A stretch of 36,933 nt of DNA from Candidatus Amesbacteria bacterium (GCA_016219445.1 JACRNA010000030.1:1-36933); one strand, 5' to 3'; counted from the stretch's first letter, positions 1 to 7,809 are shown. Program-made: numbers and translations. The notes: generated by a model from the letters alone, not told the origin.

Positions 1-1040
1 AAACTCCCAAAAATATTGGAAAGTGAATAGGCTAGCATTACAAGTCCAAATAGTGGTAGATATATCGCTGCATCACCAAATTTGTTACTAAATATAGTAG
101 TAACAATCAATTTTGGAAATAAAAAGAAAGCTGCTGATCCAGAAATTCCAATAAGCATTATTATTGGAGTCAAAAGTAATAAATCTTTTCTGGTGGTACT
201 CGGTTTATTTGCTTTTTTTGACACTATTGGAAGTACCAATGCAGCTACGGGTGAGATAGCAAAAAATATTATTTTACCGGCGGTAGAAAGAGACGCATAT
301 ATTCCAGACTGATAACTATCGAGATAATGCCGTACAAAAATCATATCCAACGAATACATTGCAGTAAACGCGCCTGAAATTAAAATCGCATATAATCCCA
401 ATCGCTTCAATCCTAAATCTTTTATACTTGGTAGATCGCCTTCAAATCTCCACACTTGCCGTAATTGAAATATATAGAGAATAACTCCAAATAATATGGA
501 CAGAATAATTCCAATCATCCCACCAAGGTGGGAACGAAAAAATGAATATGTAATTATTATTGAAAAAATAATTCGAACTATCATTGATAAAACTAAATTA
601 ACTGATACGGGGGTAAAACTTAATAATCCTTTCAAGGAAGATGATAATATAGTACTCAGTATAGATAAATAAACAATTAACCACAAAATTAATAAACTCG
701 TCGTGCTCTCTAAATGGAGGTAATTTCTAAGAGGAAGTGTGAAAACCAATAAAATGACTAAAAATAAAATAAAAATCGGAAGCGTCTTTTTAAATAAATA
801 TTTGAGAAAATGTTTTGTTTTACCAAAAACATGTTCGTCTTCAAATGAAGAAACCGATTTTGTAATCAATAAATCTAATGCACCCACAGGAATAATCATA
901 AAGTACATTAAACCCATTAGTGTTCCAAATATTCCGTATTCATATGGACCCATAAGTCTCGCCATAACAATTGTCAGTAGTAATCCACCAAATGCGGTCA
1001 ACATATTTCCCATAATAAAAACTACCGAGCTTTTCAACAT
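1..1040 (-). CDS. MOP-superfamily polysaccharide flippase (Wzx-like), C-terminus cut by window edge
   Basis: Reading leftwards from ATG at 1040 gives about 346 residues with no stop before the window edge, so the C-terminus is missing. The N-terminus reads MLKSSVVFIMGNML, then a hydrophobic segment and ARLMGPYEYGIFGTLMG. The LGP-x-EYG-x-F pattern after the first helix is typical of lipid-linked oligosaccharide flippases (polysaccharide biosynthesis / MOP family). Many further hydrophobic segments follow. Such proteins move undecaprenyl-linked glycans across the cytoplasmic membrane. The start lies 4 bases after the TAA of the PIG-V-like gene, so the two are probably co-transcribed. A GAGAGG purine run lies about 17 bases upstream, too far for a normal ribosome binding site. 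A 16-base perfect palindrome lies at 518-533. Family call is secure; substrate unknown. Confidence 0.85.
   Translation of the reverse strand, partial: MLKSSVVFIMGNMLTAFGGLLLTIVMARLMGPYEYGIFGTLMGLMYFMIIPVGALDLLITKSVSSFEDEHVFGKTKHFLKYLFKKTLPIFILFLVILLVFTLPLRNYLHLESTTSLLILWLIVYLSILSTILSSSLKGLLSFTPVSVNLVLSMIVRIIFSIIITYSFFRSHLGGMIGIILSILFGVILYIFQLRQVWRFEGDLPSIKDLGLKRLGLYAILISGAFTAMYSLDMIFVRHYLDSYQSGIYASLSTAGKIIFFAISPVAALVLPIVSKKANKPSTTRKDLLLLTPIIMLIGISGSAAFFLFPKLIVTTIFSNKFGDAAIYLPLFGLVMLAYSLSNIFGS
518..533. repeat. Perfect palindrome in flippase CDS
   Basis: Arms TCCCACC and GGTGGGA with a 2-base centre. It is G+C-rich inside an A+T-rich coding sequence and encodes part of SHLGGM. A similar CCACCT-type palindrome lies at 3611-3625 in another gene. 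Confidence 0.6.
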
Positions 1041-1044
1041 ATCT

Positions 1045-2148
1045 TTAGCTAACCCAATATCCTCTCACAAACATTGATAAATAAATGACGAGGAGTATAC
1101 AGCTGACTGTCAATAATAGTTGACGACGGTATTTGTTTTGAGAAAGAAACCGTCCGTAGCCAATATAAAAGGGAAAGGCTGTCAGAATATAGCGAGGCAG
1201 AGACACTAGATTGCCTGTGAGTGTGGGCACAAGGTACGACATGACGGCAAAGACAGCATAGGATCGTCGTTGCCTGATAGCTACAGTTATCGATGCCCAC
1301 AGGAAGGCAAGACCTGTGACAAACTCCAAAACAAGGGTTGGATAAATTGGATTTTTGAGATCCACTGTAAAGATCATCTTGATATAGCGCCAGAAAACCT
1401 GATAAAGCAAAATTAATTTTTCGCTTCGTCCTTGGCCGAATAATTTCTGGACATGAACAAAAGCCAACGGATCACCCGTGGTTTTTCCTAAAAAATTCAT
1501 ATATGTCAATAGTCCAACTGGAATCAAGAGTATTGGGATTAAATCTTTTTTGTTTTTAGAAGTTTCATACCATTCAAAAATTAATGCCGGTAATAAGAAG
1601 ATGCCCACAAAACGGGTATAACTGGCCAGAGCCCCAAAGATACCGGCCGGCCACCAATATCTGGTACGGGCACAATAAAAACTCAGGATCACCAGCATCA
1701 AAAACAAGCTTTCGGTATAGACACTGCCAAAGAAAAAGCTGGTGGGAAAAACCAACAAGCTGACAATTGTCCATTTGGCAACAACGTTATTGGGGTCATC
1801 CAATCTGACCAATTTGACCAAATATATCAGGGTCACCGAAAAACAAATGATACTGATTGTGACACTGGCGGTAATTGGTGGAATATATTTGGAAAAATAT
1901 CGAATTAAATTTGGATAGAGAGGAAAAAAGGCTTGCTGGGCATAGCCATAACCTCGCCTGGCAATAGTCAAATAATGGTTACCGTCAAAGTTTGCCCGGG
2001 AATAAAGCAGAGGATTTTCCACATAGGCCTGGGTGGCGCCACCCAAATATGTCTCACGCAGTGGCAAAAAATAACCGGCCAAGCCGGATATTATTATTAT
2101 GGCCATTTGCCAAGTGAGTATATATTTGAAAATTGTTTTTATGGACAT
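1045..2148 (-). CDS. PIG-V-like GT-C mannosyltransferase-family membrane protein
   Basis: A 367-residue polytopic membrane protein. After the first helix, NFDGNHYL (residues 53-60, Asp55) and FFPLYPN (74-80) lie in the first extracytoplasmic loop. These match the (F/W)D(G/S)-x-(W/Y)Y...FPL(Y/F)P signature of the PIG-V/GT76 group, in which the loop aspartate is thought to be catalytic. Later SVYTESLFL, ARTRYWWPAGIFGALASYTR and LPRYILTAFP fit the same family. It probably transfers a sugar from a polyprenyl-phosphate donor on the outer face of the membrane. Its first 10 bases overlap the end of the GT4 gene upstream, and the flippase follows after 4 bases. A second member of this family is at 33920-34981. 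Sugar and acceptor cannot be told from sequence. Confidence 0.75.
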   Translation of the reverse strand: MSIKTIFKYILTWQMAIIIISGLAGYFLPLRETYLGGATQAYVENPLLYSRANFDGNHYLTIARRGYGYAQQAFFPLYPNLIRYFSKYIPPITASVTISIICFSVTLIYLVKLVRLDDPNNVVAKWTIVSLLVFPTSFFFGSVYTESLFLMLVILSFYCARTRYWWPAGIFGALASYTRFVGIFLLPALIFEWYETSKNKKDLIPILLIPVGLLTYMNFLGKTTGDPLAFVHVQKLFGQGRSEKLILLYQVFWRYIKMIFTVDLKNPIYPTLVLEFVTGLAFLWASITVAIRQRRSYAVFAVMSYLVPTLTGNLVSLPRYILTAFPFYIGYGRFLSQNKYRRQLLLTVSCILLVIYLSMFVRGYWVS

Positions 2149-3134
2149 AGTGATTTGTAGACCGTTAAAGTTTCTTTGGCTGTTTTATCCCATGTAAAAT
2201 TATTCATAGTGGGTGATTTGTGTTTCATAGAAGTAATTATAGCTTGTGACATAGCTTTTACATCGTATGGATCAAAATAGACCGCGCTATCCCCCAGTAT
2301 TTCAGGAAGTGATCCATGATTGCTGGAAGCAACTGGCGTCCCACAAGCCAGAGCTTCTAGAGGATTTAAGCCAAAGCCTTCGGAAAACGATGCTTGGCAA
2401 TATACTGATGCCAAATTATATATATCTACCAGATCTTCATCGGACACGAAACCCAGTCTAAGAGGATAGACTAAGTCTAAGGATTTTAAATGACAAAGCT
2501 CGGGATGATCCAAATCCATCGTTTCGATTTCCTTGGCTTGGCGGCCAACCATTACTAGTGAAAGTTTGGCAAGTTTGCAGGCTTCAATTAGACCTGGAAT
2601 ATTTTTGTTGTAATTGACATCACCTACATATAAAACGAACTCTTTGGGAAGATTGTATTTTTTGGTAACTTTCTTGGGCTTGAATATTTCGTCAGCAGCT
2701 AAATAAACGAGCTTTAATTTTTCGTGGGGAATGTTTAAATACTTTCGGATATTTTTGAGTGAATAAAACGAATCCGTAATTACAGCGTCTACAGTTTGCA
2801 AGGCCAGGCCTTGCAAGAATAAATTCAGTTTGGCCTTCAGGCCTTGTTTGTAAACTTCCTGAAATTCCAGAGGAATGACGTCGTGGAGGGTCACGACAGT
2901 TTTAGATTTTCTAAACAACGGAAGCGTATGATAAAACAAATCAAAATATGGGTAGTGGACAATTTCCAATTTACAATTTTCAATTTCCAATGAATTTTCA
3001 ATTTCACAAATTTCAATACCATATTCATGTGAATATTCTTTGAGCTTTGGCAGGAGGCGCTTGGCATAGAAACCTACTCCCCTCTGGGCATTGCCGTCCG
3101 TAAGTGATTTGGTAACAAAGCCGACTTTAATCAT
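2139..3134 (-). CDS. GT4-family glycosyltransferase (GT-B fold)
   Basis: The frame is open up to 3227, but ATG at 3134 was chosen because MIKVGFVTKSL is a normal GT-B N-terminus and overlaps the preceding stop by only a few bases. That gives 331 residues. The N-terminal acceptor domain holds RGVGFYAKRLL and HYPYFD. The C-terminal donor domain holds YVGDVNYNKN, then SEGFGLNPLEALACGTPV, the E-x7-E motif (Glu252/Glu260) that binds the nucleotide-sugar in GT4 enzymes. It probably adds a sugar from a nucleotide donor to a lipid-linked glycan in the cytoplasm. It overlaps the upstream GT2 by 8 bases and the downstream PIG-V-like gene by 10. The loop near residues 43-58 is encoded by a heptamer array (2960-2994), and LQGLALQ by a 21-base palindrome (2796-2816). 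Confidence 0.88.
   Translation of the reverse strand: MIKVGFVTKSLTDGNAQRGVGFYAKRLLPKLKEYSHEYGIEICEIENSLEIENCKLEIVHYPYFDLFYHTLPLFRKSKTVVTLHDVIPLEFQEVYKQGLKAKLNLFLQGLALQTVDAVITDSFYSLKNIRKYLNIPHEKLKLVYLAADEIFKPKKVTKKYNLPKEFVLYVGDVNYNKNIPGLIEACKLAKLSLVMVGRQAKEIETMDLDHPELCHLKSLDLVYPLRLGFVSDEDLVDIYNLASVYCQASFSEGFGLNPLEALACGTPVASSNHGSLPEILGDSAVYFDPYDVKAMSQAIITSMKHKSPTMNNFTWDKTAKETLTVYKSLCP
2796..2816. repeat. Perfect 21-base palindrome in GT4 CDS
   Basis: Arms TTGCAAGGCC and GGCCTTGCAA flank a single A. Two more GGCCTT copies follow just to the right, near 2832-2846. It encodes LQGLALQ. Confidence 0.65.
2960..2994. repeat. Degenerate heptamer array, unit CAATTTN (5 copies)
   Basis: Five consecutive 7-base units: CAATTTC, CAATTTA, CAATTTT, CAATTTC, CAATGAA. 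Less regular copies continue to about 3018. On the coding strand it produces the repetitive peptide EIENSLEIENCKLEI in a loop of the GT4 acceptor domain. Confidence 0.75.
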
Positions 3135-3924
3135 GAGCTGGATACTTGGTAACTTGCCAATATTTGATGTAAGCAATAGCAAAGCGAAGACCTGAAAAGA
3201 GAGCAAAAACAAAACCCGGAAAGCCATCTACATAGCCACGGTGGCGAAAATATATCATCAAAAATGTTGATAAAGGCTTGAGAAAGAGATAGTGAAGAGC
3301 TGGTATTAGACCTAATTTTTCTTTTTGTTCCTGCATTTGCTCGGCCATCAAACTGGTATACTTATTATTGCGGACGAGATAATTTTCAAAGTCCGGTGTG
3401 CCGTAATGCAACATGGGATTTTTCAGATACCTTACTTCTCCCTCGATAATTGCTTGCTCGTGCACGTCACGTGCTTCCAAATTACCTTTGCCATTTCTAT
3501 ATAAACGCATGGTGTAATCAGGATATTGCCCGCCTTTTTCCAAAAATCTTCCCAAAAAATAGTTTTTGCGCGGAATCCAATATCCATTCACCTTCGCGGA
3601 GTCCAATCGGCCACCTCGGAGGTGGTCTTTAATTTCATTGACCAACTCAGGGGTTAAGCATTCGTCGGCATCCAGTTGGAGAATCCACTCGCCACGGGCA
3701 GAATCTATGGCTAACTTTTTCTGAGCATGAAAGTGAGTGGGATTATTGTCGACCAATATAATCTTGGCTTTATATTTTTTGGCGATTTTGACAGTATCGT
3801 CTGTGGACTTGCCATCCACAATTATTATTTCATCTGCAAAATCTTTAACTGCATCCAAACATCTGGCGATATTTCTCTCTTCATTGTAGGTAGCAAGGAC
3901 TACAGACAGTTTAATTTTAATCAT
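3127..3924 (-). CDS. GT2 glycosyltransferase, WaaE/KdtX-like
   Basis: A 265-residue GT-A enzyme: LSVVLATYNEERNI at the N-terminus, IVDGKSTDDT (residues 35-44), LQLDADE (82-88, the metal-binding DxD) and a C-terminal LPRKN-type acceptor region (IPRKNYFLGRFLEKG, then RLYR and VHEQ). This order matches the group containing the LPS-core beta-glucosyltransferase WaaE and similar bacterial GT2s. The C-terminus (RHRGYVDGFPGFVFAL) has membrane-associated helices. It probably makes a lipid-linked glycan on the cytoplasmic face. It is the first gene after the intergenic stretch carrying the first DUF3800-associated RNA, and overlaps the next gene by 8 bases. Compared with the paralogue at 20403 it has a short extra segment around DHLRGGR, encoded by the palindrome at 3611-3625. 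Confidence 0.88.
   Translation of the reverse strand: MIKIKLSVVLATYNEERNIARCLDAVKDFADEIIIVDGKSTDDTVKIAKKYKAKIILVDNNPTHFHAQKKLAIDSARGEWILQLDADECLTPELVNEIKDHLRGGRLDSAKVNGYWIPRKNYFLGRFLEKGGQYPDYTMRLYRNGKGNLEARDVHEQAIIEGEVRYLKNPMLHYGTPDFENYLVRNNKYTSLMAEQMQEQKEKLGLIPALHYLFLKPLSTFLMIYFRHRGYVDGFPGFVFALFSGLRFAIAYIKYWQVTKYPAHD
3611..3625. repeat. Perfect palindrome in GT2 CDS
   Basis: Arms CCACCT and AGGTGG with a CGG centre. It encodes the LRGGR stretch, which looks inserted relative to the paralogous GT2 at 20403-21155. Confidence 0.6.
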
Positions 3925-4046
3925 GATTTATCTATTTTACTATTTATATTCAAGTAAATGACGATATTAGTATCTAATTTGGTAGTGAATATTTTTTGAA
4001 TTTCATTGATTTTTCTGCCAGTAGTGTCTATTGATATCTTTATACT
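3925..4046. other. A+T-rich intergenic stretch with no recognised gene
   Basis: This 122-base stretch lies between the GT2 start and the small-RNA promoter. No convincing ORF, hairpin or repeat was seen. It may hold the leftward promoter for the GT2 gene, for example TAAAAT-like boxes near 3930-3940, but no paired -35 is convincing. Confidence 0.5.
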
Positions 4047-4075
4047 TTGCATAATTTCTTATTTACTGATATACT
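4047..4075 (+). promoter_or_regulatory. Sigma70-type promoter of DUF3800-associated RNA 1
   Basis: TTGCAT (4047-4052), a 17-base spacer and TATACT (4070-4075) on the + strand. Only one or two bases of each box differ from consensus. The predicted start is about 4082. It faces away from the surrounding leftward operon. Confidence 0.7.
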
Positions 4076-4081
4076 TATATC

Positions 4082-4166
4082 AAATCCAACCGAAAAGCTA
4101 ATCGTACAGGTGAGTTTTTTCGACTTGTCGAGAATAGGTTGTCCCCCCTCGAAAGAGGGGGTTTTT
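4082..4166 (+). ncRNA. DUF3800-associated small structured RNA, copy 1
   Basis: An RNA of about 85 nt is predicted between the promoter at 4047-4075 and the terminator at 4144-4166. Visible pairings: closing stem CAACC (4087-4091) with GGTTG (4137-4141); inner hairpin 4117-4134 with a CUUG-type tetraloop at 4124-4127; then the terminator hairpin with a GAAA loop. No ORF of useful length is present. The 3' end touches the stop codon of the convergent DUF3800 gene. Copy 2 at 7831-7925 has the same order of elements and shares the blocks ACC, AAA-(G)-GCT, CAGGT and GAG in the same order. Candidate structured RNAs called DUF3800 motifs are known near genes of this family from comparative genomics. 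Whether this RNA belongs to one of those classes is not tested here. Confidence 0.65.
4144..4166 (+). terminator. Intrinsic terminator of RNA 1
   Basis: A 7-bp stem CCCCCTC / GAGGGGG with a GAAA tetraloop is followed by five T. It is oriented on the + strand only; leftwards the hairpin is not followed by a T run. The T run overlaps two bases of the DUF3800 TAA codon (4165-4167). Confidence 0.88.
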
Positions 4167-4740
4167 ATACCTCATAAAGAACCCCCTTCTTGATAGCACG
4201 ATTAAAGATAGTCTTATATTCGATGCTCTCATTTTCTAAAACATCTCTAATAAACCCACATGAACTATCGGCAAACCTAATCATCGGATTATTTTCATCT
4301 TTTTTTACACCCTTAACCTTTTTTGTATGTATTCCAAGATGTCGTATCTGAGTACCGTAATATTTTTCATCTTTTTTACTTAATCCGTCTATATAAATAC
4401 TAAATACTTTTTTAGTATAATCAGGTAAAGTATTTATTGATTTAGCAATCGTAAGAATAGTTGAACTCTTATAATCTCTCGTATCAGTATAATGGGAATA
4501 ACAAATGCGCAAGCTCACATTTTTCTGATTAAATATCTCACCAATAAATGCTAATTTTTGTTTTATTCCTGATCTACCCCATTTTAACTTTCCCTTACCA
4601 CTGGAAATCTCAACCCTAGTCAACGCCTCAGATAATTTATCTTGCAATTCGGCAGTAATTATTACTGAAACAACAAATATTTTACCACTTGTATCTTGTC
4701 CTGTTTCGTCGACATAACAATATATTTTTTTAGATAGCAT
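4165..4740 (-). CDS. DUF3800 protein (predicted RNase H-like fold), copy A
   Basis: 191 residues. The N-terminus KIYCYVDETGQDTSG carries the family hallmark DE (Asp11, Glu12). IYIDG follows at 115-119 (Asp118), and PMIRFADSSCG near 152-162 (Asp158). These acidic residues, spread over beta strands, fit the RNase H-like fold assigned to DUF3800 (Pfam PF12686); function is unproven, but a metal-dependent nuclease is a reasonable inference. The start lies 7 bases after the stop of the upstream GT-C gene with no clear ribosome binding site, so it is probably translated from the operon mRNA. Its 3' end is tail-to-tail with small RNA 1. Copy B (7927-8475) is clearly related but strongly diverged. 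It is out of place in a glycan locus and may be a mobile or selfish unit. Confidence 0.88.
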   Translation of the reverse strand: MLSKKIYCYVDETGQDTSGKIFVVSVIITAELQDKLSEALTRVEISSGKGKLKWGRSGIKQKLAFIGEIFNQKNVSLRICYSHYTDTRDYKSSTILTIAKSINTLPDYTKKVFSIYIDGLSKKDEKYYGTQIRHLGIHTKKVKGVKKDENNPMIRFADSSCGFIRDVLENESIEYKTIFNRAIKKGVLYEV

Positions 4741-4747
4741 AATAAAT

Positions 4748-6349
4748 TTAATTTGATACTATTTTAAACGCAGGCAGGCCGTTTGGGAAATTAATGGTTT
4801 TGATGACATCTACCCCCAATTCTGGAATATCCTCAGGAGCCGCAACTATTAGTGCTGAATGCTGGTTGCGGACTTTGTCCCAGGGGGCAGATTCAAAATG
4901 ATATTTGTCATAATCGCGGACGGTGGAAAAATTGAATTTGTCTCGAAATGAGAGGGTGTGATTGCCTTGAAATTTACGTGGATCGTATTTGGAATAAAAC
5001 AAAAATAAAATATAGGGTTGGTCATATTTGTCGGTCACCCAAATCTTCGGATATTTATCCTTTACACTTTCTGTGTAGGCCACCAATTCTTTAAAACCAT
5101 ATTCCCAGGCAGCTGGATATTCTTTGGGATATCGGACATGATACTTGTATAAATAGTCTGAAATTTGAAATGCATATATGGCAACAATTAAAACTACAAA
5201 TAATTTCTTATATTTTATAACTTGATACATCCCTAGAGAGATAATAATAATCATTGGAATAACCATATTGAAGGCACGTAAGGCGTGGGGGGTCTGAAAG
5301 GTCATGGCGGAGGCAACTGGCGCAACCAAAAGCCATAACCAGATTATTCGATTTATGAATGATGAATTACGAATTAAGTACATTGCTCCAATAATAATAA
5401 ATATAAAATCGGTCAGATAAAAGAGGCCCATTTCGGGAACTTTACTGCGCTCGATGACATCACCGTTTACAAATAAGAAATTTCCATCAAAATGGTCCAA
5501 ATAATTTTGGATAAATCGTAGGCCATATTGGACAGGACGGTTGTGCAAGAGCTTGGAAGGAATTGATTTGAGATCTCCATGCTGAATACGCAATTCCTTG
5601 GCTCGCTCGGTCGGTCCAGAGTCAGCCAGTAATCCTACCCCGGACAGACGAGATTTGGCGTCGGTAGTGATAAGTGATAGTGATAGTGGAAGTAGTAATA
5701 ATACTAATAATAGCGCAGATAATAGAGATTGTTTGTAATTAACTCTGAAGTTTTTGAAAAACAAGATAAAAATTCCCAGTCCCAATAATGGGACAATGAC
5801 TCGGGAGGACTGATATGTGTAGATAGAGATTAGAAAATAGAGATTAGAGATTAGGAGATAATGTAGTTTTGGATCTTTTAACCATTTGATCAATAACCAC
5901 ATGCCAAGAACTATTAAAGTCGTTGAAACATTGACTTCCCAAGCACCACGGGAGAAATGAAGATGCCAGGGCGATACTGCGAGCAGTAGCGCCGCCAGTT
6001 GACCAGTTTGCCAGTTGATCAGTTCTTTAGTCAATAAATAAATTCCTAATACCCCCAATACCCCAAAGATTACAGAGGGCAGGCGGACGGCAAATTCAGT
6101 AAAACCGAAGACTTTTATAAAGGGAATCAGGATATAGGCATAACCTGCTGGTTTGAAATCGCCAAAAGATTCGAGATTCACTGGCCATGGGTGTCCATGT
6201 TCATCACGACCCGTCAACATTAGAGAATAGGCATTGTAGCCAAGTGCCGCCTCGTCAGCATTGAGTCCCGAAGGACTACTGGTGATATTCCAGATCCTCA
6301 GGACAGTCGCAAGACATAGGATTAATAATATAGGTATATATTTTTTCAT
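4748..6349 (-). CDS. GT-C membrane glycosyltransferase (GT39/ArnT/RgtA-like), paralogue 1
   Basis: 533 residues with an N-terminal helix, then NADEAALGYNAYSLMLTG with the Asp32-Glu33 pair in the first extracytoplasmic loop. This is the conserved acidic pair of PMT_2/ArnT-type GT-C enzymes. It continues with ESFGDFKPAGYAY and SPWHLHFSRGAWE, then about ten hydrophobic segments and a C-terminal soluble tail. It likely transfers a sugar from polyprenyl-phosphate to a surface glycan or protein. The same motifs recur in four neighbours (6346, 8472, 11497, 14284), so this is a tandem family. Its start overlaps the previous stop as ATGA. The DUF3800-A gene follows after 7 bases. It contains three degenerate tandem arrays (5353-5380, 5819-5860, 5991-6030). 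Confidence 0.85.
   Translation of the reverse strand: MKKYIPILLILCLATVLRIWNITSSPSGLNADEAALGYNAYSLMLTGRDEHGHPWPVNLESFGDFKPAGYAYILIPFIKVFGFTEFAVRLPSVIFGVLGVLGIYLLTKELINWQTGQLAALLLAVSPWHLHFSRGAWEVNVSTTLIVLGMWLLIKWLKDPKLHYLLISNLYFLISIYTYQSSRVIVPLLGLGIFILFFKNFRVNYKQSLLSALLLVLLLLPLSLSLITTDAKSRLSGVGLLADSGPTERAKELRIQHGDLKSIPSKLLHNRPVQYGLRFIQNYLDHFDGNFLFVNGDVIERSKVPEMGLFYLTDFIFIIIGAMYLIRNSSFINRIIWLWLLVAPVASAMTFQTPHALRAFNMVIPMIIIISLGMYQVIKYKKLFVVLIVAIYAFQISDYLYKYHVRYPKEYPAAWEYGFKELVAYTESVKDKYPKIWVTDKYDQPYILFLFYSKYDPRKFQGNHTLSFRDKFNFSTVRDYDKYHFESAPWDKVRNQHSALIVAAPEDIPELGVDVIKTINFPNGLPAFKIVSN
5353..5380. repeat. Degenerate heptamer array (4 copies)
   Basis: Units TTATGAA, TGATGAA, TTACGAA, TTAAGTA inside a GT-C gene. 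It encodes part of YLIRNSSFINRI. Confidence 0.6.
5819..5860. repeat. Degenerate heptamer array, unit GAGATTA (6 copies)
   Basis: Six consecutive 7-base units: three exact GAGATTA copies plus GTAGATA, GAAAATA and GGAGATA. It encodes a membrane segment with LLISNLYFLISIY. Confidence 0.8.
5991..6030. repeat. Degenerate octamer array, unit TTGACCAG (5 copies)
   Basis: Eight-base units GCCGCCAG, TTGACCAG, TTTGCCAG, TTGATCAG, TTCTTTAG. The unit resembles that of the array at 14012-14051 in a different gene. Confidence 0.7.
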
Positions 6350-7809
6350 TTTAGAGCCACGATGCGCAGAGCGTGCAAACCACTCGGATAATAAACCTCC
6401 CCAAGTCTAACTAAATTAACTGGATTCATATCTTGCTCGGGCAGCTCAAAGCTGTCTCCGACAAAAATTGTCAAGCTGTCTCCCCGTTGTGTCCGCCAAT
6501 CTACTTTCTGAAAAACAAATTTTTCAAAAGAAGGAACATATCCCACATCGCCATTTGCATTATCCACAAATTTGTTTTGAGATTGATATAGAATAGGATC
6601 AATCTTGTAATAAAATAGGGTATAAATATAAGGTTGACCAAGCTTGTCGGTAAATATTACACGATTGTAGTCTTTTAAATACGGTTCAATTATTTGAAGT
6701 GCTTCTTTGTATGGATAGAGCATGTCCTTTGCCGTAAAAAAGGGAGAGTGAATGAAATAAAGATCGACAAATAATATTAACGAGAGTAGAAGAGCTGGAG
6801 AGTAGAAGAATTTAAGTTTCGATAATCCGATCCCACTCATTATTACCAAAGGAATTAACATGGGCAGTGAGCGGACACCGGAGACGATGTCACGTGATAA
6901 CGCTGAAGGCAAGATTGCGAGCAGTAACCAGCCAATCAGCAGCTTAGCAGCTTGGTTATTGGCTCTAAGAAGAATTATCATTCCCATCAATATGGTGATT
7001 ATCTCCGGTAGATGAAAATATCCATAATAGGGAATACTGTGGCGGATATTGGACCAATCCCCGCTCATAAATAAATATTTGGGAGACAAGTGGTTTAGAT
7101 AACGCTGGGTAATTCCCCTGACAAGATCTCCAGAATAGCTAAAAACACTAAATACTTTGAGTCTTCCTGATTGTGAGCCAAAATTTAATATTAAGGGTAT
7201 TAACATTGCTAATCCTAATAGAACTGGCAAGATTAGTTTTTTGATATTTGGTCTATAAATTATGAGTAGGGTTAGTATTAAAAGCGGTGTAAACATCTTG
7301 GCTCCCTGATAGGTCCAGAAGGTCAGACCAAAAAACAGACTTGAATATAAATAGCGCCTTTTTATAAATAACAAAACTGCTAATGTAGTTAAAAATAAAG
7401 CAATGTTTGCCTCCCAAGCGCCACGGGAGAAGTGAATTGCCCAAGGGTTAATGGCAAGTAAGAGTGGTGCATATAAATTCTTAGTTAAAAGATACACTAC
7501 TAAAATCAAAAGTGTCCCAAGGATGGCCGACGGCAAGCGCGTGGCGAATTCATTTAAACCAAAAAACTTAACCGTTGGCACGGTAAAGTAGATATATAAT
7601 CCGGGTTTGTAATCACCAAACGATTTGAAGACAACCGGAAGTACTTTTCCATATTCATCTTTGCCGGTTTTCAAAAGTGAATAGGCGTTGTACCCCAGAG
7701 CCGCTTCATCCCAGGTAAATCCCACGGGGCGAGAGTCTAAGTAAAACAGTCTAAGGATAAGACCAAGTATCGTAATAAAAACAAGAATTATCAATCTTGA
7801 CATTTTCAT
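6346..7809 (-). CDS. GT-C membrane glycosyltransferase (GT39/ArnT/RgtA-like), paralogue 2
   Basis: The frame is open to 7836, but ATG at 7809 gives MKMSRLIILVF, which aligns with the starts of the paralogues; ATG at 7803 is also possible. With 7809 it has 487 residues. FTWDEAALGYNAYSLLKTG holds Asp34-Glu35, followed by KSFGDYKPG and INPWAIHFSRGAWE. Polytopic, with a C-terminal extracytoplasmic tail ending YYPSGLHALRIVALK. The role is inferred to be polyprenyl-phosphate-dependent sugar transfer outside the membrane. Its stop overlaps the next start as ATGA. The start region is overlapped by the -35 box of the opposing small-RNA promoter (7797-7824), so initiation of the two transcripts could interfere. 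Confidence 0.84.
   Translation of the reverse strand: MKMSRLIILVFITILGLILRLFYLDSRPVGFTWDEAALGYNAYSLLKTGKDEYGKVLPVVFKSFGDYKPGLYIYFTVPTVKFFGLNEFATRLPSAILGTLLILVVYLLTKNLYAPLLLAINPWAIHFSRGAWEANIALFLTTLAVLLFIKRRYLYSSLFFGLTFWTYQGAKMFTPLLILTLLIIYRPNIKKLILPVLLGLAMLIPLILNFGSQSGRLKVFSVFSYSGDLVRGITQRYLNHLSPKYLFMSGDWSNIRHSIPYYGYFHLPEIITILMGMIILLRANNQAAKLLIGWLLLAILPSALSRDIVSGVRSLPMLIPLVIMSGIGLSKLKFFYSPALLLSLILFVDLYFIHSPFFTAKDMLYPYKEALQIIEPYLKDYNRVIFTDKLGQPYIYTLFYYKIDPILYQSQNKFVDNANGDVGYVPSFEKFVFQKVDWRTQRGDSLTIFVGDSFELPEQDMNPVNLVRLGEVYYPSGLHALRIVALK
6782..6813. repeat. Two near-copies of a 16-base (2 x 8) unit
   Basis: GAGAGTAG AAGAGCTG is followed by GAGAGTAG AAGAATTT. It lies in the GT-C gene 6346-7809 and encodes a leucine/serine-rich membrane segment. 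Confidence 0.6.

Noticed and set aside
739-1077. 112-codon + strand ORF
   Set aside because: Lies antisense within the flippase frame, which has clear family motifs; the + strand peptide shows no recognisable domain.
3925-4046. Leftward promoter for the GT2 gene at 3924
   Set aside because: Several TA-rich boxes exist but none has a paired -35 at proper spacing; too weak to annotate.
4140-4166. Terminator hairpin as the terminator of the leftward DUF3800-A gene
   Set aside because: Read leftwards the stem is followed by GACAACC and not a T run; only the + strand orientation gives a working intrinsic terminator.
4082-4166. RNA as an omega/reRNA-type guide RNA with a variable end
   Set aside because: Predicted ends coincide with the closing stem and the terminator, leaving no guide-like extension. 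The RNA-partner idea is kept, the guide idea is not supported.
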